Below the pieces are notes generated by a model that ran no database searches, was not told the origin of the DNA, and saw only the letters and a program-made list of their open reading frames with translations. Source: Ixodes scapularis (lineage: Eukaryota; Arthropoda; Arachnida; Ixodida; Ixodidae). From it: a stretch of 64,000 nt of DNA. This document shows positions 1 through 9,980 of this stretch, one piece after another (the first letter of the stretch is position 1; every line of letters begins with the position of its first letter). The translations under genes were made by a program, and so were the position numbers. The stretch spans positions 38,991,543 to 39,055,542 of the forward strand of contig NW_024609837.1 of the NCBI RefSeq assembly GCF_016920785.2, in the 5' to 3' direction.

Positions 1-80
1 ATCGAAGATTCGATGACGGTCGAACATAATAGGGAGTTTTAGGGAACTGTTTTCGCTCATCTGAAACGGTACGATAGGTT

Positions 81-143
81 CTCCGGTACGAACTGCGCAT
101 GCGCTACAGTAAAAGACTCGCGCATGCGCAGTCCGTACCGGAG
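81..143. repeat. Short hairpin within a decayed foldback element
   Basis: Two 24-bp arms (81-104 and 120-143) are inverted copies with one mismatch, separated by a 15-bp loop. The arms include GCGCATGCGC-type palindromes. A weaker inverted match continues outward to about 46 and 190 (both sides carry TTAGGGA-like and GGTAC-like words), so this is probably the centre of an old MITE-like foldback. No coding sequence and no clear target duplication were seen. Confidence 0.6.
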
Positions 144-196
144 GGCTTATGGTACAGTATCGGTTGTGGAAAAGAAGGTTTCCAAAGGCTCCCTAA

Positions 197-2589
197 TGTG
201 AAACGGAATTGACCGTATTCATTGTAAAATATGTAGACCTTTCTATTAACACACCCGTGTGTCTACTATGTCGCAGAACCCACGGATACCAATAGTAAGA
301 TGCACGAAAGGAAGAGGCGCATGGTAAAGCAAAAATAACGTTTCTGTTAAAAAAAAAATAGATTCACTCATATCTTATTTTTGCTTTCCCACGTTATTCG
401 TACCTTGTCATTTGCCTGGCCTCTTTCGTAAATCGCAGTGATTGGCTCTTAAACGTTGCAAAGGAACACACGCGCAGGCATTGTTCATAAAGAAGTCAGC
501 CTAATTTCGAGTAAATAAGGTCGTTGATATCACTCTGAGGCGCTATGAACTTGGACGAAGTACCTTGACTGATATATTGTCGGAAATATACGTAGGCCTT
601 TCGGGGCGTTATGTAGAACAGAGGTCTCTACGGGGCCTCATATATATGTGTCAGTTTATATCATGTCGAATGTTTTGTACATGCTATGTATACCCAGTTA
701 TTATGGGCAGGTCAGAAAGTAAGGCTCTTCGTTTTATTTCCAACGCTATTTTGGCACGAGTAAGAAACGTTTGTAGATTCTATTATAGATCTTTGCGGCG
801 CTAGCGGGAACCTCCATCACTTGGAGCGAGGATTGAGCGGTTGCCCGCAAGCCCGCAGACCTCAGCGTACGGTCAGGAAACTCCTCAATTGAACAAATCC
901 GGTTCCCTGATATGATATTGATTCCTACAGAAAGTGCGTTCTAGAGTTTCAGCATAAGTTATACAGTAGGCTCTTTAATACGACAAAGTGAAATCGCCCG
1001 TCAAATTTGTTAAAATATCAGACGTGGCAAATTTTGTAACTGAGAAAAGGCAGCGTACGATAGTTTATTTCGATACAATATACATTCAATTTTATTAATT
1101 TCTTCGTCAAATTCTGTCCCGAACTGATATCGGAGAGGCGTGCCAAAATTGGTGACAACTTGCCCTTGAATAGCGGTGGCGATTAACTCACTAAAACATA
1201 TACGACGAACGTTTGCAATACCACACTTTATTTTGCGGACCTAATTGCATCTTCTTGCTCTACCATCTCTTAGCCTCGCAGCGGGGTAAATGACAGAAGC
1301 AAACGAACGTAATCCTCTGATGCAACGATCACCACCACAGTAGATCTTCTTAATGTACCGAAGCAGTGAGGCGCGTTCTCAATTATTTATTAAAAAAAAA
1401 GTTTCTTACTCATTCTTGCTTATCTCGGTATTTGTATACTGTGTTGCTTCTGTTTGTTTTCATTTGCGTAAACATGTTTGTGTCCCCGAATTAGTTAGAG
1501 CAGCACCCCCAAACATGGCCCCCAGCTGAAAGCCCAGGGTCTTTTAATGGCCATTAGCAGGGCCACCAAACACCCACCACCAATAACCTGTCCCCGTGGG
1601 GGCATTATTGAAAACGTTCGCGAGGAAGGGAGGCGATTACTGCGAAGCTCGCATTTTCTCATTTCCATGTTCCATGCCTTTGACTCCGGCTTGGTCTATC
1701 CCGACTTTTGGGTCAGAGTCTGGCTCCACTAATCACAGCCGCCTCGGGAGCCACCCATCATCTTTGCGCCTCGGGACGTTCAACGCAATGTATTTCATTT
1801 GCTAAGCTCCTTCGTTTTCTGTCCTCTTCCATCGCTCCTTCTCTTTCAACCTGCATTGCATCCCTCGCTGCAGCTATCTTTTTTCACTGCCGTTTAATGT
1901 CTTTGTATATGTCTATTTGGCCGTCTAATGAGTCTAAACCATTGACAAAACGTTCCCTGTTTTTCACATCTGCCCTCCTAAACCGCCGTCTATTTTCTTT
2001 CTTACGTTGTATTTTGGTTGACTGATCCAGCTTTCTTTTCTCGTTTTTTTTTTAACTTCTGGCGATTGTCCCTGTGCCCTTAGGGTGTCTTATTCGACTG
2101 AAGTTTGAGCTGTCCTCACCTCTTTAGTAAAATGAGGTTTTACTCTCATAGAAACTTTTCGAAAGTCCATCAAGCACCATTGACGCCCGCCATTTTCTTG
2201 GGCACGAAGGGCGTGATTGGATCGGAGTCGTCGCAAAATGCGGACGCAGTATTCAATATCTAAAAGAGCTGCGCCGAGTTCGTCCTGAACGTATACGCTT
2301 CCCTCGTGTACAATACATCCTCAGAGCAGGTTCCCAAGTAAGGAGGACAGGCGACTTCGCGCACTTTTGATAAAAAGGATATTAAAAGGCATCGCGGCTG
2401 CTCGCATCAGGACCCTTAGCAACACAACTTCTATTTGTTCTTAAAGCGGTTATCACACGAAAATTAAACGGATAGATTATTCTTGAAATGAAATGCTCAC
2501 ACGATACTTTGTATATACTCCAAGCTACGCAATTTTTAGAGCTCTGGTAATTGCTATATTCAATTTACGAATTTTTATCATTTTCATCT
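197..2589. other. AT-rich stretch without recognised genes
   Basis: Short open frames occur on both strands (for example 565-804 and 1708-2025), but none shows a recognisable motif, and overlapping frames are equally open. There are A/T homopolymers near 350 and 1390. I see no feature that I can support. Confidence 0.5.
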
Positions 2590-3150
2590 GGCGACCACGC
2601 AACACTGCCCAAGTTAGTCACACCGTGGTGTCCATAAACCACGTGACCATGAACACTCTCCTTCTAGGCGCCTCCCTGATCGCCCAAACTCTCCTCGTCG
2701 AGGTACGATCAAAACCGCTCGCACAACTGGGTAACCCGAAAGCTATTCTCGCTCTTGCCCCCGGCCCCTTGACCTTTTTCCCTGCATGCGCCTCCGAGAT
2801 ATCCCCGGCTCGGGCAACGGCGACAACAGCGAGTTCGTCCGTAACTCGTCGTTGCTGGAGCTGGTCGCCATCGGGTCGCAGTCAAAAGGAACAGCTTCCA
2901 ACATCTCTTAATAGCAATCACTCTCATCGCTACTGCGATCAATGTTAAACACTTCGACAAGGCGAGCGATGCCGTAAACATAATCGTCACGGACCGCATG
3001 CTCGAAACGTGGAAGGTAAACGAGGAAGCTGAGGCTCGTACGCCAAGAGAGCCAAGTATGTGAGTGCGTGCAAGGAGACACCACGCTGGAGGTTGGCTAC
3101 GTAGTCAACCTCCAGCTCCACTCGGATCTGCCCCTCCGAGGGGCCCGTAT
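2590..3150 (+). other. GC-richer, coding-like block, unrecognised
   Basis: Base composition rises sharply here compared with both flanks and C-ending codons are common. One plus frame (about 2590-2946) has a hydrophobic run starting MNTLLLGASLIAQTLLVEV. A second plus frame (about 2880-3060) has another hydrophobic run ending LIATAINV followed by a charged tail. The two frames differ, so if this is a gene it is spliced or frameshifted. A GT that could serve as a splice donor follows the first hydrophobic run near 2701. I do not recognise the family; a decayed retrocopy or mobile-element fragment is equally possible. A hairpin with 11-bp arms lies at 3085-3116. Confidence 0.22.
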
Positions 3151-3159
3151 AAAATAGAT

Positions 3160-5505
3160 TTATCCACGAAACTATCGCGCCATTTTCAAAACAAATTTAA
3201 CAGGATTATAGGAAGATACAATGGGTCCTAGCAGTAGAGTTATCTCATATTTTACTTTTTGGCGTGTCGTATCCCCTTTAAATTGTGATTGGAGAAAATG
3301 GCGTTTTGAGTTTAAGAACCCGGGGTCAACTGCAGCGCCACTCCACAATCCTACTGAGCGGAGAAAACATCCGCGCTCTAGAGTGAAGGGTGGGAGTAGC
3401 TTGTGGCAGTTGTGGCGCTGCATTCAAGTTAATATTACTAATGATAATACCGTTTACATAAAAAAGGTACAAGATGCTGTCACATTGACAAAAGGCGATG
3501 CCCCGCTCTGTCATCTGAATCGAGACTCAGTTCGACCACTAGTCAAAGCGAGCGATCCATATGCTCTCCTTGCCCACCATAACCGTGCTTTGCTCTCTTT
3601 TTGAAATCCGCTATTTTATTAAACATTAATAAAACGGGGCACAATTATGTAAGAATGCAGGAGAGCTGACCTTGTAAAAATGTGCCATTTCCACTTTTTT
3701 ATAAAGCAAATTAGAGGTCTCCAGGTATAGTATTCGTGATGTATTTATGGATACTAAATTTAGTCAGTTTGTTCTAATGAATGTTTGATTTTCTGACCAC
3801 TCTCTCTTCTTGACTTGTACGCCTCTTCAACTATATGCCGCTAATTTTTTTTTTTTTTTTGATACCCGGAGTTTTTTTTTTTGTTTTTTTTTTTTTTGTT
3901 TTAGGGTCCATAGAGCAGTTCTAATAGTCCCTTTGCGATCCGTTCAAAAAAGGTCTTTTGACCCCACCTTCAGATGTCTACTTGTCCTTTCTCTTTAGCC
4001 TACTTCTGGGCTGCTATTTGAACTGCCCTGTTACATACAGTTTTAGCGTTTTTGTCTTAGTCGTCTATTTGCTCGTCTCTTCGGATACATATTTTGTCGG
4101 CCACATGAACGACTGGTTTATCCGGCCATCCTACTTTTTAATAAAGGGACAATAAAAGCGAGGGTCGACTTTCCTCTTGGGAAGTCAGGTTGCCTGCCTC
4201 ATTTACTAGTTCTGTCTTTTTTTCCTCCCTGATCTCTCTTTCTTCTCGCCTGTCATTACTTTCTTTGTGTCTATTCTTTAGCTCTAGATGGTTTACGACA
4301 GCGAGAAGCGCAAACGTAAGGAGGATTCGCGTAAGACCTCTGCTTCCACTCGTTGTGGGGGCTGCGCTCTTAAATAAGAAATCAATACGAGTGCAGTGTT
4401 CATTCCTTTTTTTTTCTTCTTTTTCTTTTTTCTTTTGTTATTCGTGGGGCTCTTTTAACCTCTTCCTCTTTTCTTTGACAACGGGGAAGAAGAAAAGCTA
4501 CCGGAGCCAGCTCATTAAAAGATGGCAGAGAAAGACGACGCGAGTAATGAGAACCGATCCGCCGGTAATAGCCAGATAGCGAAGCAGTATCGTGGCAGCC
4601 TCCTTCCCCCCCCCCCCCCCCCCCCCCCTTCCTCTCTCTCTGTGCAACTTGCCGCCTCCCGAGTTTAAAAGTTAGATGGGAATAGCGCCGAAGGCTTTTA
4701 GGGCGTGGATGATTTTAAGCACGCGGTGATTCTAGAGTTCGAATTAGATGTTCCATGAGTCACACAAAACTTTTTGTCTGCCGCGGTTAGGCAACACCTC
4801 TTAGATAAGAGAGCTTAGTGCTGAATGTTCCTGCGTCAATAAAAAGGGCCACCGAAATGCTTCATGAGAACTTTCTGGGCTCAATCAACTTGGCTCGACA
4901 TATTAGGCGGCCGGTATCATTCAGTTAGTTCGCGAATAGTCGGCGTCTGATTGAGTGCCAGAAAATTATAATTCCGGCTTGAAAGCCACCCCGACACTAT
5001 ATCTCGGGCGTAAGTCTTGAGCAAGATGCAATTAACTTTAATCCACTCCACACCTATTAGATTTTGTTTGGACACATATGCCTCTGTTGTGTTCACAACG
5101 GCAAACGGAAGTGACAGCCACGACAAAATTACCGATAGTCACAGCTTTAACAAGTCAGGACATGCCGAATCCAGATCATCTCAGTATTGTTGCTCAGCCA
5201 ATGAGAATGCGGTATTCGCCGAAAAGAGCTGCGAGGAACCGATCAAAGAAGAGTGGCCATAATAGGGAACACCCTGCGCTTCTCATGCAGTCACTGACTC
5301 TACACAAACGCGCTTCGTATGCCGTGTGGCAAGCGGCTTGTAATTGAGATGTGGGGATGACACCGCTACTGACCAATTAATCACAGTTCAAAAATACAAA
5401 TTGACAGCAACTTTCATGTTAAATGTCTTCCAATACACGAAATGAAATTCGTGAGAAGCGATCGTTCAGATTTGCAAGAAGGCAGTAAACAATCACTTCG
5501 GGTGT
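3160..5505. other. AT-rich stretch with T tracts and a poly-C tract
   Basis: Long T runs lie between 3846 and 3900. T/C-rich sequence continues to about 4450. A pure run of 23 C occupies 4606-4628. Open frames here (for example 4190-4579) are products of pyrimidine-rich low complexity. Nothing else was recognised. Confidence 0.5.
4606..4628. repeat. Poly-C tract, 23 bp
   Basis: Uninterrupted C homopolymer embedded in a pyrimidine-rich segment. It is one of several pure G/C homopolymers in the window. Confidence 0.9.
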
Positions 5506-5930
5506 GAAAAACACACATATATTTATCACGTTTTTCGTTAAATTTCACAAGAAAACTGACTACCGGCTTCAGTTTTCCAGCTAAATACAAGAGAAAACTA
5601 AATTGGTGTTCATATATGCCAGGTCACGTGAAAACAATCATCCTGTTAAATTTAGTGGGGAAACTGAATAAACGTATAGGCTTCTTGACGTCGGGTCACG
5701 TTACGTCAATATCCCGCCAAACTTAGCGGGGAAATCGAATATGTGCGTAGGTCACGTGAAATCAAACTTACCGCTAAGTTCAGCGGCGAATCCGAATTCG
5801 TCCGTAGCTCTTGTAACGTCAGGTCAAGTGGCATCAAATTTTTCTACCATATTTAGAGGCGAAACTGAATTGGTGTATAGATCCCGCGACGTCGATTTTC
5901 CGTCAGAAGTAGCGGTAAATGTATGAACGG
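5506..5930. repeat. Palindromic minisatellite array D
   Basis: About six diverged units of roughly 58-72 bp. Each unit couples a palindromic block resembling CCGCTAAATTTAGCGG followed by GGAAACTGAATT with a second block containing GTCACGTGA or ACGTCA. The same two-block unit is seen in the array near 16.8 kb. Unlike the arrays near 16.7, 27.6 and 30.1 kb, I cannot find the shared leader or trailer here, so this copy may be truncated. Open frames across it follow the repeat and are not genes. Confidence 0.65.
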
Positions 5931-6771
5931 GCGGACGATAATTTGGGATCGGGGGAGTTTTGTTATGCTTTAATATTACTGCGTGTGTTCCATCGACGCG
6001 TGATTGGCTGTCATGGCTACTCCTTCGATTGGTTGTCGCCAAAGCGAGCTACGTCCAAACAAAATGGGGTACTCGATCGCTTAATCATTCCAAGCAACGA
6101 AAACGTTCGAACCCTCGCCTGTCGAGTAATGCTTTGGCAGCTTTGAGCACAAGGATTGCAACCAATAAAAACGAAGGTATCAAAAGGACTACCTTGGATG
6201 CTACCTGATCGCCGAGTCGAGGCTTCTTAATTTCTTCCCCTCAATCCCTTTCCTCTCCAAAGAACCGGTACCGAAGATAAAAAAAGTTTGCAGACAAAGC
6301 ATATGCTCCCCAGAGCACGTGGTCTTCATCGAGGAACGCAAGCGGCGTTCCCCAAGACCGCATTCACAGCGCCGTCCTAATCAAGTTGAAAGCACACGCG
6401 GCACTCGGGAGTCTCCGTTCGTTGTTGTCGATGATCTTCGTGTGCACCGCTTAAAACGGACAAGACTCGCCTTTGTGTCACTTTGCCACGCACCAACAGC
6501 AGTCGCAGATTGTGTGCCATTCACCACAAAAACGTCGCCTATTGTGATATCTTTAAACGACAGCTGTCAAAATCATGCAACGCAGCCGCATGTAGATGGG
6601 CTAATATTTAAATTCTGTGCTTTAATATCTCAGCTTGATTTGAAATGGCCGGTGTGTCCTTGGCCCAAAGAAATGTGTAGTCAGTTTTTTTGTTTTTTTT
6701 TTATTAGAGAGATTGTTTTGAACAAGCACGGTAAATGGTAGATTACAGAATCCCATAGCGAATGATGATGT
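5931..6771. other. Flank of the Polinton insertion, no recognised gene
   Basis: Open frames at 5919-6208 and 6319-6741 show no recognisable motif. This is the left host flank of the Polinton derivative. A T tract lies near 6687-6702. Confidence 0.45.
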
Positions 6772-6777
6772 AACATA
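6772..6777. repeat. Left 6-bp target site duplication AACATA
   Basis: AACATA immediately precedes the first base of the Polinton end, and the identical hexamer immediately follows the other end at 14453-14458. Six-bp duplications are the known signature of Polinton/Maverick integration. Confidence 0.88.
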
Positions 6778-6821
6778 AGTAGTAGTAAAAGTGTACCAGT
6801 TAGGCCAACTTGTAAACAAAC

Positions 6822-6985
6822 CGTTGCTAGGGGCGTTGCCCGTTGCTAGGGGCGTTGCCCTGTGGGCGGGGCCCGATCCGACCAATCACAACGCCGCAGG
6901 GCGGGGCCTACCCCAATCCGACCAATCACAGAGCAGTGGGGCGGGGCACCTGCCCCCTCTCCCATCCCAGTGACCAATCGGAGCC
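6822..6985 (+). promoter_or_regulatory. GC-box/CCAAT cluster at left Polinton end
   Basis: Two head-to-tail 19-bp units (CGTTGCTAGGGGCGTTGCC) at 6822-6859 are followed by three GGGCGGGG-type GC boxes (near 6864, 6899 and 6938) alternating with three CCAATC boxes (near 6882, 6922 and 6973). This is the architecture of a TATA-less eukaryotic promoter reading inward. No transcript is visible, so promoter function is inferred; it could equally be a terminal protein or integrase binding region. Confidence 0.35.
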
Positions 6986-7180
6986 CATCGAGTCACGTAC
7001 GTGGTATAGGTGTGAGGTCACGTAGCCAATGTTAACACCTCGTTAAGGATGTTAACACATGCTTATCAAGGTGTTAACAGCCGATGTTATCAGTCACGGA
7101 CGCGGCGCGTGTCAGAAGTGTGGGAAAGTCACGTACAGAGATGTCGTCACCACCGCTCACAACCACGTGATTTTCCCCGG

Positions 7181-7318
7181 GTTCGAGTTGCGTCCAACAG
7201 AGGGCGCTCACGTGATCTCACACATGGTTCGACTTGCGTCCGACAGAGGGCGCTCACGTGATTTCACACAGGGTTTGAGTTGCGTCCGATAGAGGGCGCT
7301 CATGTGATGTCACATGAC
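7181..7318 (+). repeat. 46-bp tandem repeat, three copies, with E-box palindromes
   Basis: Three units with period 46 (GCGTCC words at 7190, 7236 and 7282). Each contains AGAGGGCGCTCACGTGAT or a one-base variant. The octamer TCACGTGA recurs nearby, including near 7320 and 7644. Noncoding subterminal repeat of the Polinton arm. Confidence 0.75.
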
Positions 7319-7386
7319 GGTCACGTGATATTATTTGAATCGCTGCGCGGTAAATGGCTTTTAATCGCTAAAAAAGGCTCTGCGGC

Positions 7387-7456
7387 GGCTGGGAATCGAC
7401 CTCGCTACCTTGTGCACAGGAGCCCGACACTCTACCCCCCTGAGCTAGAAGCACAT
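7387..7456 (-). tRNA. tRNA-like sequence in left arm (probable pseudo-tRNA)
   Basis: On the minus strand it shows an A-box-like D arm (TAGCTCAGGGGGTAGAG; the four-base D stem pairs with one G-U) and a B-box-like GGTCGATTCCC lacking one T compared with the consensus. The anticodon stem does not pair properly, so it is unlikely to be a functional tRNA. The spacing of the two boxes fits an internal RNA polymerase III promoter. Confidence 0.5.
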
Positions 7457-7727
7457 TGCTTCCCAGAGGGCTTAACTCGTCTTAGTTGTCCGTGTGTGTG
7501 TGTGCAAACCAGATCACGTGCTTTCCTGCTACCTGGCTTTTGTAATACGATTGAAAAACAGGATACGACATTGCCGCAGGTCATGTGACGATGGTCGTGT
7601 AATATTATTTGCATCGCCGGGCTCTAGCGTTGCTCGTCTTCTTATCACGTGATTTCGCGCGATTCAAACGGTGTTCGCGGACTCGTAGCCTCATGGCGCC
7701 CCCTTAGCTGATGCATTTGGGGTCTTC

Positions 7728-8440
7728 GACCCGCTAAATTTGGGCATCATGTGACGGTCCCAAATAGCAGCAGCTGGGTCCCGCTAAATGAGGGGGTTGA
7801 GGTGACGGTAAAATTTTGGAGCTCGCGGATCGTGATATATCTTGGTCCAGCGTAAAGCTTTAAAGTAGCCCTGCTAAAATTTGGGGCGAGCTCGTAAAAC
7901 TTTGTAAAGACCCAGCGAATTTCGGGAATAGGCGCCATCTAGTGTTCAAACTGTGAAGTGGTCCTCGTTAAAAATTGAGTGCCATCTGGTGGTAAAAGCT
8001 TGGACCTGCTATAAATTTTGAGCGTCGTGTGAAGGTCCCAATTAGCACCAGCTGGGTGCCACTGCATTGGGGGTGAGGTCACTTTAAAACTTTGAAGCTG
8101 GCGGACCGTGTTAATTGTTGGGCCAACGTAAAGCTTTGAAGTGGGCCTGCGTAATTTTGCGGGCCAGCGCAAAGTCTTGAAGCTCAAAGACCATGCCGGA
8201 CCCAGCGATTTTTTTTTAATTTTTTGATAGGCACCATCTAGTGTTAGAGCTTTGAAGAGTTAAATGCTAAAATTGCTGACATCTAGTGGTAAAAGCTTCG
8301 ACCCGCTAAATTTGGGCGTCATCTGAAGATTCCCTTAGCACCAGCTGGGTGCCGCTAAATGTTTAGCTGGGGTCACGGTAAAACTTTGAAGTTCACAGGC
8401 CGTGCTACATCTTCGCCCCAGCGTAAAGCATTCAAGTGGC
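7728..8440 (+). repeat. About 290-bp tandem repeat, about 2.5 copies
   Basis: Units begin near 7731, 8020 and 8317 with CCGCTAAATTTGGGCGTCAT-like words and share an ordered series of sub-motifs (AGCACCAGCTGGGTGCC, GTAAAACTTTGAAG, CCAGCGTAAAGC, GCCATCTAGTG). The period is close to a multiple of three, which keeps long minus-strand frames open (7747-7938 and 7939-8187). I treat those frames as repeat artefacts. Confidence 0.75.
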
Positions 8441-8531
8441 CCTGCTAAATATCATGGTTCCAGCTTATGTCAGCAATAGCCTCGCGTCCTGGAAATTGAC
8501 AAGGAGAGAAACGTCAAGTTTGCCGGCTAAA

Positions 8532-8786
8532 ATGGAAGAGCACGAATTTTACCCAATGTTCGCGGGAAATCATTGCACGCGTCCCTGGTTTCGTGGCACG
8601 TTCGCGTGCGACGAGATTGGTCAAGAGACAGCATCACCCGGTCTTTACGTAGTGAATACGGCACCGAAGTCTTCGTTCGGTGAACACTGGGCTCTTCAAA
8701 ACCTTCTCGGCGAGCGACTATACCGACGGAACGACACACACACATTTCCATACTCGTGCGCAAGCAATTTTCCTCTCCCGCTTTAA
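8532..8786 (+). pseudogene. PRO: Polinton adenain-like protease, N-terminal remnant (left arm)
   Basis: The 85-residue frame from the ATG at 8532 (good context, AAAATGG; the frame is open from 8436) resembles the N-terminal half of Polinton protease, a relative of the adenovirus C5 cysteine protease family. Visible landmarks: TRPWFRGTFACDE at residues 16-28, YVVNT at 39-43 and GEHW at 50-53, where H52 would be the catalytic histidine. After HW the resemblance stops; a one-base frameshift could extend it by a few residues. The C-terminal catalytic cysteine region is missing. An AATAAA follows at 8824-8829. The gene converges with the polymerase fragment. Assignment rests on motif resemblance. 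Confidence 0.5.
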
Positions 8787-8823
8787 AGCTCTCCTGCTGC
8801 TCCGCCCTGTAACCTGATTTGGA

Positions 8824-8829
8824 AATAAA
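8824..8829 (+). terminator. Poly(A) signal after protease remnant (left arm)
   Basis: AATAAA lies 38 bp past the stop of the protease remnant. The polymerase fragment on the minus strand has its signal as TTTATT at 8869-8874. Confidence 0.5.
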
Positions 8830-9083
8830 GCCACAAAAGGACACAAAGCGAGGATGGATCTTTTTCTTTTTATTCAATAGGCATATATCTAAGAAATTCT
8901 CGAGACACGGAGAAACAAAGGGAGCGCGACAGCTCTTTATACAAGCATCAAACACTCGGCGGGGGGAAAAACCCTCGCGCTACATGAAAATCACACAACA
9001 AAATGGCTCTTTACACAACCCTCTGCGTGTACACACACGGACGCATCAGTCTGAAATGATGGAGATCAGAGAAAGCACTTCAC

Positions 9084-9980
9084 TTAGAGGCTCCAATGTC
9101 CGAAAGGAAGAGTTGAAACGCCGTCGGTGTCGATGAAGCGCTTGTTGTCAAACGGGTTGAGTCCTATCTTCTCCACGGCAACAGTCTTGTTCTCGCACAA
9201 CTTACGAGCGATAGTCCGCTGCGTGATCTTGTGCAGAGTTTGTTGCTCGAGAGTTTGAACGTAGAGCTCGTAGGTTAGCTTACGGGACTCGCACCTTTTC
9301 ACTCCTTTCGCCCTCACATAGTGCTCTCTAGAGGCTAGCTCGAGCGAATAGAGTTTTGGTTTCAGACAAACAAATCCAAGAATGTGATCTTTTGGGAATT
9401 CATTTTTGAACACTCCTAGTTTCATTTTGTTTGCGGGAGAAAACAAGGGGTGATCGCCCGGGTACCCAGAAGTATCCAGGTGAGTTTCGGCAAGGGTCGC
9501 GAGCTTCGAGTCTACATCCGGGTCGGTGATTTGGAGAATGAACGAGTCCGTGTCGCTGTACGCTGCGCGAGCGTCGGGGAAAACGCGCCTGACCTGCTTG
9601 TAGAAAAATTCGTACATGACCAGTTTGGACATCTCTAGGATAGAGAAACCCGCGTACACGGGTTTGTTCAAGTGTAGCGTTCTCTGGGAAAACTGAAAGA
9701 TCACCACGGTCGGGCTGATTGCCGCAAACTGCCTGAGGTTAGGCTTCTGCAGGTTTTTGAGCACTTCGTCCTCGCTCACGCTAATGACAACGTTATTGTA
9801 CTGGCGTGGGTTTTCGATTGTCTTGCCATAAATTGAATTCATAATGAGTTTAGATAGGTTCTTTTGAAAAGCATTAGTCGCCTGTTTTCGCAGGTTGTGG
9901 TTAAAGTCGATGAAATCTTTAAGGAATGCACTCTGCGAAAACTTTAAAACGCGATGAATGGCCTTTAGCTGTAAGCCCAA
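9084..9980 (-). pseudogene. POLB: Polinton DNA polymerase B, C-terminal half (left arm)
   Basis: This 298-residue frame is the same as the C-terminal part of the 724-codon frame on the other strand. It contains motif B (KLIMNSIYG) and motif C (YSDTDS), and ends in the conserved tail NPFDNKRFI...FGHWSL. It has no exonuclease domain and no motif A, because the left arm breaks off at 9983 inside the gene. It should not encode an active polymerase. The poly(A) signal of this copy is the TTTATT at 8869-8874. Confidence 0.9.

Noticed and set aside
7387..7456. A functional tRNA gene in the Polinton arm
   Set aside because: Anticodon and T stems do not pair and the B box lacks one base; only a tRNA-like relic can be supported.
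7747..8187. Two consecutive minus-strand frames in the Polinton arm (and their mirrors 12979-13470)
   Set aside because: They track the about 290-bp tandem repeat, whose period keeps the frame. Internal similarity is due to DNA repetition, and a stop separates the frames.
8527..8955. 142-codon minus-strand frame overlapping the protease remnant (mirror 12261-12689)
   Set aside because: Antisense to the protease remnant and runs through both poly(A) regions; no recognisable motif.
8819..9136. 105-codon frame antisense to the polymerase 3' end (mirror 12080-12397)
   Set aside because: Shadow of the polymerase tail and its 3' untranslated region.
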